Shown here piece after piece: positions 23,134 to 32,251 of a DNA stretch of 34,630 nucleotides. The stretch's first letter is position 1; each line of letters starts with the position of its first letter. Under the pieces are notes generated by a model, which saw only the letters and a list, made by a program, of their open reading frames with translations, did not search any database and had not been told where the DNA came from. Source of the stretch: Oscillospiraceae bacterium (GTDB lineage Bacteria; Bacillota; Clostridia; Oscillospirales; Acutalibacteraceae); assembly GCA_015065805.1 (NCBI GenBank), contig SVPN01000020.1, forward strand, positions 1 to 34,630. Reading direction: 5' to 3'. The translations under genes and the position numbers were made by a program.

Positions 23134-25710
23134 ATGTCTGACCAGACAACACCGATCGAACAGCAGGAAGAACGCTTGCTGACCGTGGACATCGAAAAGG
23201 AAATGAAAAAATCCTTTTTAGAGTATTCGATGTCCGTTATCGTCGCGCGCGCGCTTCCCGATGTGCGTGACGGCCTGAAGCCCGTGCACCGCCGTATTCT
23301 GTACACGATGCACGAAAACAGCCTCACTCCCGATAAGGCATACCGCAAGTGCGCGGATACCGTCGGTGCGGTGCTGGGCCGTTACCATCCGCACGGCGAC
23401 GCCTCCGTTTACGATGCGATGGTGCGTATGGCGCAGGATTTCTCGCTTCGTTATCCGCTGGTAGACGGTCACGGTAACTTCGGTTCGATTGACGGTCACC
23501 CCGCCGCCGCCTACCGTTACACCGAGGCGCGTATGAACAAGATGTCGCTGGATATGCTCACCGACATCGAAAAGGAAACCGTGGATTTCGCGCCCAACTA
23601 CGATGACCGCCTCAAAGAGCCCGTGGTGTTGCCGTCGCGCTTCCCGAACCTGCTTGTGAACGGCTCGTCGGGTATCGCTGTCGGTATGGCGACCAACATT
23701 CCGCCGCACAACCTGTGCGAGGTCATCGACGGCATCTGTGCGCTCATCGACAACCCCGATCTGGACATCTTCGAGCTGATGGATTACATCAAAGGCCCTG
23801 ATTTCCCCACGGGCGGCATCATTATGGGCTATTCGGGTATGCGCGCGGCGTACGCGACGGGTCGCGGACGCATCATCGTGCGCGCCCGCACCGAGATCGA
23901 GGAAGGCTCCAACGGCCGCTTCCGCATCGTCATTTCGGAGATCCCCTATCAGGTCAACAAGCTCAACCTGGTCAAAACCATTGTGGAGCTTGCCGACGAA
24001 AAGCGCATCGAGGGCATCCGCGACGTTGTTGACCACTCCGACCGAGAGGGTCTGCGCGTCGTCATCGATCTTGCCAAGGACGCCAACCCGCAGGTGGTGC
24101 TCAACCAGCTGTTCAAATACACGCAGATGCAGGTCACGTTCGGCGCGATTATGCTGACGCTCGTCAACGGCATTCCGCGCGTGCTGACGCTCAAGGAAAT
24201 GTTAGAGGAATACATCAAATTCCAGAGCGAGGTCATCGAGCGCCGCACCCGTTTTGATCTGCGCAAGGCGAAGGAACGCGAACACATCTTAGAGGCGCTC
24301 AAAAAAGCGTCCGATTTCATCGACGAGGTCATCCGCATCATCCGCAACGCGCCCGACATCCCCACGGCAAAAGCCAATCTGATGGAGCGCTTCCAATTTG
24401 ACGATGTGCAGGCGCAGGCGATCGTGCAGATGCGTCTGGGTCAGCTTGCCGGTCTGGAACGCCAGAAGATCGAGGATGAGCTCGGTAACCTGCAGATGAA
24501 GATCGCCGAGCTGGAAAGCATCCTTGCCGACCACGGCAAGGTGCTCGCCATCGTGAAGGATGAATGCCTGAAGATGCGCGACAAGTACGGCGATGAGCGC
24601 CGCACCTCCATTTCGATGGTCAGCGGTGAAGTGGACATCGAGGATCTCATCCCCGAGGAGGATTGCGTTGTCACGATGACCCGTATGGGCTATATGAAGC
24701 GTCAGGCGGCGGATGTCTACAAGGCACAGCGTCGCGGCGGTCGCGGTATCCGCGGTATGACTACCCGCGAGGAGGATGTTGCCGACAAGATGCTCATCTG
24801 CTCCACCCACGATTACATTATGTGCTTTACGGATATGGGTCGCGTCTACCGTATGAAGGGCTACGAGATCCCCGAAGGCAGTCGCACCTCGAAGGGTATG
24901 AACGTCGTTAACCTGTTGCCGCTCCAGTCGGACGAAAAGGTGACGATGATGATCGGCGTACCGTCCGATATGAGCAGTGAGGGTCGCTATCTGTGTATGA
25001 TCACCAAGCACGGCATCATCAAGCGTACGCGTCTGGATGCGTATCAGAATTCCCGCAAAAACGGCCTGATCGCGATCGATCTGGACGAGGGCGACAGCCT
25101 GGTGCAGGTGCTCGAGACCGACGGCTATCAGTCACTGCTGGTTGCCACCCGTGAGGGTATGGCGATCCGCTTTGATGAGAACGATGCCCGCGTCATCGGC
25201 AGAACCGCGCGCGGCGTGCGTGCGCTCAACCTCGCCGACGGCGACGAGGTGGTCGGTATGGTCACCTGCTCCGACGATAAGCTGCTCCTCACCGTTGCCG
25301 AAACGGGCTACGGCCGTCTGTCGTCGTTCGACGATTACCGCGTGCAGTCCCGCGGCGGTAAGGGTCTGAAGAACTATCACGTCAACCAGTACGGCAAGAT
25401 CGCGGGTATCCTGGTGGTGGATCCCGAGGATGACCTCATCCTGATCTCTTCCGACGGTATTCTCATCCGTATGGTGATCTCCGAGATCCGCCAGTGCCGC
25501 CGCCCGTCCAAGGGTGTGCGCATTATGCGCGTTGCCGACGAAACGAAGATCGTGTCGATGGTCACCGCCCCGCACGACGAGACCGCCGAGACCGTCAAGC
25601 CCACCGAAACGGAGGGTGCTGACGAGGGCGCCGAGGACACAAGTGCCGAGGACACAGGTGTCGAGGACACAAGTGCCGAGGACACAAGCGCCCAAACCAC
25701 CGAAGATTGA
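23134..25710 (+). CDS. gyrA: DNA gyrase subunit A
   Basis: An 858-residue DNA-cleaving subunit. The catalytic tyrosine is Tyr129 in AYRYTEARM. The quinolone-resistance region reads RYHPHGDASVYD, giving Ala90 at the usual serine position and an intact acidic Asp94. The beta-pinwheel has a GyrA box, QRRGGRGIRG (about residues 530-540), supporting gyrase rather than topoisomerase IV. The C-terminus ends in an acidic tail with four EDTSA-like repeats from a 15-bp DNA repeat (25633-25692). AAAGGAG precedes the ATG. The gene is separated from gyrB by 3.7 kb and ends at a strong terminator. Confidence 0.97.
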   Translation: MSDQTTPIEQQEERLLTVDIEKEMKKSFLEYSMSVIVARALPDVRDGLKPVHRRILYTMHENSLTPDKAYRKCADTVGAVLGRYHPHGDASVYDAMVRMAQDFSLRYPLVDGHGNFGSIDGHPAAAYRYTEARMNKMSLDMLTDIEKETVDFAPNYDDRLKEPVVLPSRFPNLLVNGSSGIAVGMATNIPPHNLCEVIDGICALIDNPDLDIFELMDYIKGPDFPTGGIIMGYSGMRAAYATGRGRIIVRARTEIEEGSNGRFRIVISEIPYQVNKLNLVKTIVELADEKRIEGIRDVVDHSDREGLRVVIDLAKDANPQVVLNQLFKYTQMQVTFGAIMLTLVNGIPRVLTLKEMLEEYIKFQSEVIERRTRFDLRKAKEREHILEALKKASDFIDEVIRIIRNAPDIPTAKANLMERFQFDDVQAQAIVQMRLGQLAGLERQKIEDELGNLQMKIAELESILADHGKVLAIVKDECLKMRDKYGDERRTSISMVSGEVDIEDLIPEEDCVVTMTRMGYMKRQAADVYKAQRRGGRGIRGMTTREEDVADKMLICSTHDYIMCFTDMGRVYRMKGYEIPEGSRTSKGMNVVNLLPLQSDEKVTMMIGVPSDMSSEGRYLCMITKHGIIKRTRLDAYQNSRKNGLIAIDLDEGDSLVQVLETDGYQSLLVATREGMAIRFDENDARVIGRTARGVRALNLADGDEVVGMVTCSDDKLLLTVAETGYGRLSSFDDYRVQSRGGKGLKNYHVNQYGKIAGILVVDPEDDLILISSDGILIRMVISEIRQCRRPSKGVRIMRVADETKIVSMVTAPHDETAETVKPTETEGADEGAEDTSAEDTGVEDTSAEDTSAQTTED

Positions 25711-25720
25711 TCATCACGCA

Positions 25721-25761
25721 GACGGGCTGTTGTATTTGCAAATGCAACAGCCCGTCTTTTT
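25721..25761 (+). terminator. gyrA terminator
   Basis: GACGGGCTGTTGTATTTG (25721-25738) pairs with CAAATGCAACAGCCCGTC (25739-25756), one wobble only, then TTTTTC. It lies 10 bp after the gyrA stop codon. Confidence 0.95.
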
Positions 25762-25764
25762 CTC

Positions 25765-26468
25765 GGGGGGATTCCTTCTGAATAATCCAAAAGAATCCCT
25801 CCACCAACGCTACGCGTCGGTCCCCCTCCCTTTAACAAGGGAGGCAAGAAAGACCACGGTTTTCCGTAGGGCGGGGGCTTGCTCCCGCCGCGTTCCCTTG
25901 TGGGAACGGTCGCGCGGAACGCGACAACAATTCCTTCGTTTCTGCTTTACACAAGGAGCAAAGGAAAGCTGTTTGGCGCTTCTGACGCGGGACTATTTAC
26001 GGACATCGTCTCCAAAATGAAGAGTATCGAAAAACCCGAATGCAACGTATGCGGGCGGCTGATAGCCGCCCCTACTATGCAGGAGGCACCCCAACCTCTT
26101 GTCCCCCTTGTTAAAGGGGGATGTCACGGCATATGCCGTGACAGGGGGATTCCAATGAAGTAACCAAAAGAATCCCTCCACCAACGCTACGCGTCGGTCC
26201 CCCTCCCTTTAACAAGGGAGGCAAGAAGACCGCCGTTTTCCACAAGGCGGAAAGCACCCTCAATCCTTGACCCCCTTGTTAAAGGGGGTCGATGCCGAAG
26301 GCATCGGGGGGATTCCAATGAAGCAACCAAAAGAATCCCTCCGTCTTTTGGCATCCAACGATGCCAAAATCCACCTCCCTTTGACAAGGGAGGCAAGAAA
26401 GACCACCTTTTCTACTATGCAGTTGCCGTCTCGCGGCGTGCTTTGTAGGGGACGGGTTTCCCGTCCCC
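25765..26468 (-). repeat. Modular palindromic repeat block 6
   Basis: About 700 bp between the convergent ends of gyrA and pckG. Reversed CTCCCTT-type modules occur near 25793-25850, 26170-26222 and 26335-26395; two have the CCAACGC/GCGTCGG stem and one TTTTGGCATC/GATGCCAAAA with loop CAAC. The variable frames hold TGTCACGGCA/TGCCGTGACA (26125-26146) and GATGCC/GGCATC (26288-26302). A GGGCGGGGGCTTGCTCCCGCC hairpin is at 25869-25890. 25891-26040 is not clearly repetitive and has no convincing gene. Confidence 0.87.
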
Positions 26469-26480
26469 TGTAAAACAAAA

Positions 26481-26513
26481 AAATCCCGTGCGACTTCTCG
26501 CACGGGATTTTTT
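26481..26513 (-). terminator. pckG terminator
   Basis: TCCCGTGCGA (26484-26493) pairs with TCGCACGGGA (26498-26507) around CTTC, with A and T runs on both sides, so it can work in both directions. It lies just after the pckG stop codon. Confidence 0.93.
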
Positions 26514-26524
26514 TATACAGCCAA

Positions 26525-28291
26525 TCAGCCGAGGTTTGCCTTGAGGATCTCGAGCTGTGCTTTGAGCTCTGCGGGCAGCTTGTCGCCGAACTTCGCATAG
26601 AACTCTTCGATGCCGCTGATCTCCGCCTTCCACAGGTCGTTGTCAACCTCGAGGATGCCCTTGAGGGTCTCGATGTCGAAGTCCAGACCGGTCAGGTCGA
26701 TGTCCTCGGCGTTGGGGACATAACCGATCGCGGTCTCGTTGGCGTCAGCCTTGCCTTCGCAACGGTCGAGGATCCACTTCAGGACGCGCAGGTTGTCACC
26801 GAAGCCCGGCCAGATGAAGTGGCCTTCGTCATCGGTACGGAACCAGTTGACGTTGAAGATCTTGGGAGCTTTGTCGCCGAGCTTTGCGCCCATAGCGATC
26901 CAGTGTGCCCAGTAGTCGCCCATATGGTAGCCGCAGAAGGGCAGCATTGCCATCGGGTCACGGCGGACAACACCCACAGCGCCGGTAGCGGCGGCAGTGG
27001 TCTCAGAAGCCATAATGGAGCCGACGAACACGCCGTGGTTCCAGTCGCGGGACTGATACACCAGCGGAGCAGTCTTGGCGCGACGGCCGCCGAACACGAT
27101 CGCCGAGATCGGCACACCCTGATGGGAGTCGAATTCAGAGGACACGCAGGGGCAGTTCTTCGCGGGAGCGGTGAAGCGGGAGTTCGGATGAGCACCCTTG
27201 GTGCCGTCGGTGTAATCCCACTTGCCGCCCTTCCACTCTTCGGCGTTCGTGGGCGGATTCTTGTCGAGACCTTCCCACCACACGGTGTTGTCGTCGAGGT
27301 TACGCGCCACGTTCGTGAAGATGGTGCCCTTCTGGGTGGAGATGAGGGCGTTGGGGTTGGATTTCATATTGGTGCCGGGAGCCACGCCGAAGAAGCCGTT
27401 TTCGGGGTTGCACGCCCACAGACGGCCGTCCTCACCGATGCGCATCCAGGCGATGTCGTCACCGACACACCACACCTTGTAGCCCTTGCCTTTGTAGTAC
27501 TCGGGCGGAATGAGCATAGCAAGGTTGGTCTTGCCGCAGGCAGACGGGAACGCCGCCGCGATATACTTGATGTCGCCGTCGGGGGATTCGACGCCGAGGA
27601 TGAGCATATGCTCTGCCATCCAGCCCTCGTTACGGCCGAGGTAGGAGGCGATGCGAAGCGCGAAGCACTTCTTGCCCAGCAGCACGTTGCCGCCGTAGCC
27701 GGAGTTGACCGAGTAGATGGTGTTGTCCTGCGGGAAGTGGCAGATATAACGCTTCTCCTCGTCGATGTCGCACTTGCAGTGCAGACCGCGGATCCAGTCC
27801 TCGCTGTCGCCCAGTGCGTCAAGAACGTTCTTGCCCACGCGGGTCATAATGACCATATTGAGCACAACGTAGATGGAGTCGGTCAGCTCGATGCCGTACT
27901 TGGCAAAGGGAGAGCCGACAGGGCCCATCGAATAGGGGATGACATACATCGTGCGACCCTGATAGCTGCCGCGAGCGATATCGTCGAGCATTTTGTAGGC
28001 TTCCGCGGGATCCATCCAGTTGTTGGTGGGGCCTGCTTCTTCCTTGGTGGGAGCGCAGATGAAGGTACGGCCTTCGACACGCGCCACGTCGTTGACAGCG
28101 GTGCGGTGATAATAGCAACCGGGGAGCTTTTCTTCGTTCAGCTTGATCATTTCGCCGGTGGCGCAGGCCTCGGCACGCAGAGCTTCGAGTTGTTCCTCGC
28201 TGCCGTCGATCCAGACGATCTGATCGGGCTTGACAAGCGCGACTTTCTCGTCGATCCAGGACAGCACAGACTTGTTGGTAGTAAGAGCCAT
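26525..28291 (-). CDS. pckG: Phosphoenolpyruvate carboxykinase (GTP)
   Basis: A 588-residue GTP-type PEP carboxykinase that interconverts oxaloacetate plus GTP with PEP, CO2 and GDP. In anaerobic gut Clostridia it often runs towards oxaloacetate. The P-loop AAFPSACGKTNLAML (residues 246-260, Lys254) is of the GTP class, and the metal-site histidine region AEHMLILGVESPDG and the C-terminal W-rich part (YWAHWIAMG) are present. Length is normal. A ribosome site (GAAAGGAG) lies 11 bp before the ATG. It stands alone with its own promoter and terminator. Long open frames on the opposite strand are coding shadows. Confidence 0.97.
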   Translation of the reverse strand: MALTTNKSVLSWIDEKVALVKPDQIVWIDGSEEQLEALRAEACATGEMIKLNEEKLPGCYYHRTAVNDVARVEGRTFICAPTKEEAGPTNNWMDPAEAYKMLDDIARGSYQGRTMYVIPYSMGPVGSPFAKYGIELTDSIYVVLNMVIMTRVGKNVLDALGDSEDWIRGLHCKCDIDEEKRYICHFPQDNTIYSVNSGYGGNVLLGKKCFALRIASYLGRNEGWMAEHMLILGVESPDGDIKYIAAAFPSACGKTNLAMLIPPEYYKGKGYKVWCVGDDIAWMRIGEDGRLWACNPENGFFGVAPGTNMKSNPNALISTQKGTIFTNVARNLDDNTVWWEGLDKNPPTNAEEWKGGKWDYTDGTKGAHPNSRFTAPAKNCPCVSSEFDSHQGVPISAIVFGGRRAKTAPLVYQSRDWNHGVFVGSIMASETTAAATGAVGVVRRDPMAMLPFCGYHMGDYWAHWIAMGAKLGDKAPKIFNVNWFRTDDEGHFIWPGFGDNLRVLKWILDRCEGKADANETAIGYVPNAEDIDLTGLDFDIETLKGILEVDNDLWKAEISGIEEFYAKFGDKLPAELKAQLEILKANLG

Positions 28292-28355
28292 GGGATTCTA
28301 TCTCCTTTCAATATTAAAAGATTCCTAAAGTAACCCATTTTTCATGGTTACCTTT

Positions 28356-28384
28356 AGTATACAATATTTTCAAAAGAATAGCAA
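28356..28384 (-). promoter_or_regulatory. pckG promoter
   Basis: On the minus strand TTGCTA (28384-28379), 17 bp, TATACT (28361-28356), giving a leader of about 60 nt. Confidence 0.65.
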
Positions 28385-28426
28385 GAGGACAGTGGGAATA
28401 TTTTGCAGATATTTTCACAAAGTTCA

Positions 28427-28459
28427 CAAAAAGGGAGACTGCCTGCAGACAGTCTCCCT
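28427..28459 (-). terminator. Na/Pi cotransporter terminator
   Basis: AGGGAGACTG (28432-28441) pairs with CAGTCTCCCT (28450-28459); on the minus strand a run of T follows. It lies 7 bp past the stop codon. Confidence 0.88.
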
Positions 28460-28465
28460 GCGGAT

Positions 28466-30235
28466 TTATTCTTCGGGCATCACATATTGCGCCGCATAAT
28501 AGTAATAGGCATCCTTGAACGCTTGTGAGCCGGAGGTCTTGAGCTTGTTGAGGTAGCTGTGTGTTTCAAAAGCATCACGCTTGGTCTGAATGAGACACAC
28601 GGCGATGTTCGAGCAATGGTCGGACGCGCGCTGGCAGTTGTTGAGCACATCGGCAAGGATGAAACCGAGCTCGATGGTGCACTTGCCTTTCTTGAGGCGT
28701 TCGACGTGACGGGCGTTCGCCGTGGCGATCAGACCGTCGATCACCTGCTCAAGCGGCTCCACGCGGGCGGCAAGTTCAAGGTCACTGCGGTCAAACGAAT
28801 CGACGGTGATGGTGATGATCTCCTTCATCGCTTCAATAACCGGCGCAATTTCCAGCTTCGCCTGCTCGGAGAAGGTCAGACCCTTTTCGTTCATCTCGCG
28901 CGCCGCATACAGAATGTTCAGTGCGTGGTCGCCCAGACGCTCAAAGTCACCGATGGAAAGAAGCAGCTTGGAGATCTCGCCCGCATCGTGATCCGACAGA
29001 TCACACGCGGACAGCTTGACAAGATACGAACCGAGGGTGTCCTCGTAGGTATCGATCAGCTCTTCGTTTTTCTCAATGCGTTCGGCTTTCTCATCGGAGT
29101 AGTTGCCGAGCATTTGGAAGGCATCGATCAGGGTATCACGCGATAGCTCCGCCATCTTGACGATCTGGCGTTTGCTCTCGACGATGGCGACCGACGGGGT
29201 GGCAAGCAGCAGCTCATCGAGATAGCCGACAGGATGATCGGTGGATTTTTCTTTGACGATCCACTTGGCAAGCTTTTCCAACAGAGCCGTAAACGGCAAC
29301 AGCAACGCGGTGTTGAGAATGTTGAACGCCGTATGCACAATGGCGATCTCAACAGCATTGATGCGCGTGGCAAAGAAATCCGCAAGCAAGCCGGAGAGCG
29401 CATAATAGGGGATCATAAAGATGATGGTGCCGATGATCTTGGTCGCCAGATGCACGGCAACCACGCGCTTACCGTTTTTGTTTGCGCCGATCGCGGCGAT
29501 GAGGGCGGTGATGCAGGTACCGATGTTCTGACCGAAGATGATCGGGATCGCCATACCGAAGGTCAGCGTACTGCCTTGTGCAAGGGAGATGGTTTGCAGG
29601 ATACCGACCGAAGCGGACGAGCTCTGAATGATCGCCGTGACGACGATACCGATCAACAGCGCGACGAGCGGGTTGTTCAGGGTGGTGAACATCCTCTCAA
29701 ACGTTGCCTGCGGCACGACATCGATCGCATCGCCCATCATTTCCAGACCGAAGATCAACACGGCAAAGGCAACAAGGATGGTACCGATGTCGCGCTTTTT
29801 CTGCTTTTTCGCCATCATGATCAGAGCGATACCGATGAGCGCGAGGATGGGGGAGAAGCTCTTGGGCTTGAGCATCGTTAACAGAAGCGAGGCACCGCCG
29901 TCGATACTCTGCAACGAAACGATCCACGCCGTGACGGTGGTGCCGATATTGGAACCGAGAATGACACCGATGGACTGCGAAAGCGTCATAATGCCCGAGT
30001 TGACAAGACCGACCAGCATCACGGTCATTGCCGAGGAGCTCTGGATGATGGCGGTGATACCGGCACCCAGCGCCATCGCGGAGACGGGGTTGGAGGTCAT
30101 CTTTTTCAGCGTTTTCTCCATTTTACCGCCCGCTAACTTGGAAAGGCTGTCGGACATAATGTTCATACCGAAAAGGAAGAATACCAGACCTGCAACAAAC
30201 AGCAGGACGGCGGACAGGATTTCGGTCGTTTGCAT
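28466..30235 (-). CDS. Na/Pi cotransporter family protein with PhoU-like domain
   Basis: A 589-residue membrane protein of the NptA/YjbB type (PF02690 twice), predicted to move phosphate with sodium. The two inverted transport repeats each carry the QSSSA signature (Q65-A69 and Q204-A208). About eight membrane helices are seen before residue 330. The C-terminal third (about 345-560) is helical and PhoU-like (two three-helix bundles, with SKLLLSIGDFERLGDHALNI and NCQRASDHCSNIA). The direction of transport (uptake or export) cannot be decided here. It is divergent from the epimerase gene and has its own promoter and terminator. Confidence 0.93.
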   Translation of the reverse strand: MQTTEILSAVLLFVAGLVFFLFGMNIMSDSLSKLAGGKMEKTLKKMTSNPVSAMALGAGITAIIQSSSAMTVMLVGLVNSGIMTLSQSIGVILGSNIGTTVTAWIVSLQSIDGGASLLLTMLKPKSFSPILALIGIALIMMAKKQKKRDIGTILVAFAVLIFGLEMMGDAIDVVPQATFERMFTTLNNPLVALLIGIVVTAIIQSSSASVGILQTISLAQGSTLTFGMAIPIIFGQNIGTCITALIAAIGANKNGKRVVAVHLATKIIGTIIFMIPYYALSGLLADFFATRINAVEIAIVHTAFNILNTALLLPFTALLEKLAKWIVKEKSTDHPVGYLDELLLATPSVAIVESKRQIVKMAELSRDTLIDAFQMLGNYSDEKAERIEKNEELIDTYEDTLGSYLVKLSACDLSDHDAGEISKLLLSIGDFERLGDHALNILYAAREMNEKGLTFSEQAKLEIAPVIEAMKEIITITVDSFDRSDLELAARVEPLEQVIDGLIATANARHVERLKKGKCTIELGFILADVLNNCQRASDHCSNIAVCLIQTKRDAFETHSYLNKLKTSGSQAFKDAYYYYAAQYVMPEE

Positions 30236-30277
30236 ACGTGTGTCACCCTTTTTTACAAGAATTTTACAAGTACTTCT

Positions 30278-30306
30278 ATTGTAGCGGATAATTTTGGATT
30301 TTTCAA
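30278..30306 (-). promoter_or_regulatory. Na/Pi cotransporter promoter
   Basis: On the minus strand TTGAAA (30306-30301), 17 bp, TACAAT (30283-30278). No Pho-box-like repeats are obvious next to it. Confidence 0.75.
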
Positions 30307-30345
30307 CCGCTTTTTACAATTTCCTTCACAACTGCCGAAATCCGC

Positions 30346-30374
30346 TTGACATCCGTTCGTCGGATGAGTACAAT
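30346..30374 (+). promoter_or_regulatory. Promoter of AGE epimerase gene
   Basis: TTGACA (30346-30351), 17 bp, TACAAT (30369-30374): eleven of twelve consensus positions. The start codon is 43 bp downstream. Confidence 0.88.
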
Positions 30375-30416
30375 AGGGTTGTATCCAAAATTCTTGAAAA
30401 AGGATGGTTTTACGCG

Positions 30417-31637
30417 ATGAATCTTGAAAAAATCAAAGCCTACCGCGATTTTTACCACGCGCATCTTCTGGAGGATTGCATCCCGTTCTGGATGAACTCC
30501 GACCTGCTCGATAAGGAGTACGGCGGGTACATTTCCTCGGTCGATCAGAAGGGCAAATGCTACAACACCGACAAATCCGTCTGGTTCCAGGGCAGAGGTC
30601 TGTGGACATTCTCTGCGCTGTGCAATCACTACGGTGCCCGCGAGGAATGGCTCGAGGCCGCTAAGCTTGGCAAGGATTTCCTGGAGAAGCACTGCGTCGA
30701 TGAGGACGGCAGAATGTTCTTCCAGACCACCCGTGAGGGCAAGCCGCTTCGCAAGCGCCGCTATATGTATTCCGAGAGCTTTTACGTTGTCGGTATGGCG
30801 GAATATGCACTGGCAACGGGCGATGCCGACGCGCTGAAAAAGGCGGAGGATATGTTCGAGAATATGCTCGTGCTGTATCGCACGCCCGAGAAGGATCCGT
30901 ACAAGATCACCCCGAAGGGCTTCGCTGAGACCCGCGCCGACCGCGCCTCTGCGGTGCCGATGGTGCTGGTCAGCTCCGCACAGATCCTGCGCCGTTGCGA
31001 TCCCTCCAAGGCGGATTACTACACCGAGATCGCGCAGGAAATGGCCGACGCGATCATCAACTACCACTACAAACCCGAGCTCAAGTGCGTGCTGGAGAGC
31101 GTGCTCCTTGACGGCTCGCGCTACGACACCCCCGCCGGCCGTTGCATCAACCCGGGTCACTCTTGCGAGAACTCGTGGTTCCTGATGAACCAGGCAATGG
31201 TCACGGGCGACAAGGATCTGCTCCAAAAGGCGCTCAACATTCTCGATTGGCATATGGAGATCGGCTGGGATAAGGAATACGGCGGCTTCGTGTACTTTGC
31301 GGATGTTGACGGCCGTCCCTGCGAGCAGCTCGAATGGGATATGAAGCTGTGGTGGGTGCACAACGAGGTACTCATCGCCAGCCTGATGGCGTATGCGCTG
31401 ACGGGCGACGAGAAATACTTCGAGTGGTTTGAAAAGACCCACGAGTATGCGTTCTCCCACTTCCACGACAAAGAAAACGGCGAGTGGTACGGCTACCTGC
31501 ATCGCGACGGTACCGTGTCCCACATCCAGAAGGGCTCGATGTGGAAGGGCCCCTACCATCTGCCCCGCGCACTGATGCTTATCGATCAGATGCTCACCGA
31601 AATGGCAGACGGCAAGGAGATCTCCCCGATCCTGTAA
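30417..31637 (+). CDS. AGE-family epimerase/isomerase
   Basis: A 406-residue protein of the N-acylglucosamine 2-epimerase family, an (alpha/alpha)6 barrel. Recognisable parts are FWMNSDLLDKEYGGYISSVD (residues 23-42), VWFQGRGLWTFSALC, INPGHSCENSWFLMNQA with the conserved histidine, and KLWWVHNEVLIASL with another. These fit epimerases acting on N-acylglucosamine or free sugars such as cellobiose; the substrate cannot be read from the sequence. The start at 30417 is chosen from AAAGGATGG upstream and the promoter at 30346; a frame beginning at 30294 would start before that promoter. No sialic-acid genes are adjacent. Confidence 0.9.
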   Translation: MNLEKIKAYRDFYHAHLLEDCIPFWMNSDLLDKEYGGYISSVDQKGKCYNTDKSVWFQGRGLWTFSALCNHYGAREEWLEAAKLGKDFLEKHCVDEDGRMFFQTTREGKPLRKRRYMYSESFYVVGMAEYALATGDADALKKAEDMFENMLVLYRTPEKDPYKITPKGFAETRADRASAVPMVLVSSAQILRRCDPSKADYYTEIAQEMADAIINYHYKPELKCVLESVLLDGSRYDTPAGRCINPGHSCENSWFLMNQAMVTGDKDLLQKALNILDWHMEIGWDKEYGGFVYFADVDGRPCEQLEWDMKLWWVHNEVLIASLMAYALTGDEKYFEWFEKTHEYAFSHFHDKENGEWYGYLHRDGTVSHIQKGSMWKGPYHLPRALMLIDQMLTEMADGKEISPIL

Positions 31638-31648
31638 GCACAAGCAAA

Positions 31649-31690
31649 CGAGAAGGTTCACCGCTGAACCTTCTCGTTTTTCGTTTTTTC
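31649..31690 (+). terminator. AGE epimerase terminator
   Basis: CGAGAAGGTTCA (31649-31660) and TGAACCTTCTCG (31665-31676) pair around CCGC, followed by T-rich sequence. Confidence 0.93.
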
Positions 31691-31701
31691 GGCGGGAACT
31701 A

Positions 31702-32172
31702 ACCTCTTGACCCCCTTTAACAAGGGGGTCAAGTAGGGGCGGATGCTATCCGCCCCTACATTGTGAATGTGCTGCTTTTAACAGGATGTTTAGCGGCGGG
31801 AGACAAGCCCCCGCCCTACGGTGTTGCCGCGTGTTTGCGGTATACTGTCGCAGAACCACAACCCTTGCCTCTCCCTTTGGGAGAGGTGGCATCGCCGCAA
31901 GGCGATGACGGAGAGGGCGTTGCCACAAGATCGTGCGAGGTGGCACGGCACACAGGCCGTGGTCTACATACACACGGCAAACCTGCCGCTTAGAACCAAT
32001 GTTGCAGGGGTCGGCGTCCTCGACGACCCGCGCGCCTGTAGGACGCGGTCGCGCGTTTCGCAACGGAATCCCCTTTGACAAGGGGGACAAGTAGGGGCGG
32101 CTATCAGCCGTCCGCATATGTTGCTTGCGGTTTTTCAATACGGGACGGGAAACCCGTCCCCTACAAAGCACG
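31702..32172 (+). repeat. Modular palindromic repeat block 7
   Basis: CCCCCTTTAACAAGGGGG and GTAGGGGCGG...CCGCCCCTAC (31735-31760) start the block. A reversed copy of the GTATAC module seen at 16798 follows (about 31793-31855). A CTCTCCCTTTGGGAGAG variant with inner stem CATCGCC/GGCGATG is at about 31866-31918. The four-palindrome module begins at 32071 and runs to about 32180, ending in the leader of the second TIR gene. 31919-32060 has small palindromes but no convincing gene. Confidence 0.82.
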
Positions 32173-32201
32173 CCGTGAGACGGCTGTGCCGTTTCTCGGT
32201 G

Positions 32202-32230
32202 TTGAAAAATCGCAACCCGTGTGGTATACT
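32202..32230 (+). promoter_or_regulatory. Promoter of membrane TIR gene
   Basis: TTGAAA (32202-32207), 17 bp, TATACT (32225-32230). The start codon is only about 20 bp further, so the leader is very short. GTGTGGTATACTGTC resembles the GTATAC part of the repeat module at 31838. Confidence 0.7.
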
Positions 32231-32251
32231 GTCAAAAAAGAGGTGATGGTT

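Noticed and set aside
26819-28333. 504-codon open frame opposite pckG
   Set aside because: Shadow frame of a GC-rich gene; pckG on the other strand has full-length family identity.
30294-30416. Longer N-terminus for the AGE epimerase
   Set aside because: It would begin upstream of the near-consensus promoter at 30346-30374 and lacks a ribosome site.
32075-32251. Longer N-terminus for the membrane TIR protein
   Set aside because: The extension is repeat sequence and starts before the promoter at 32202-32230.
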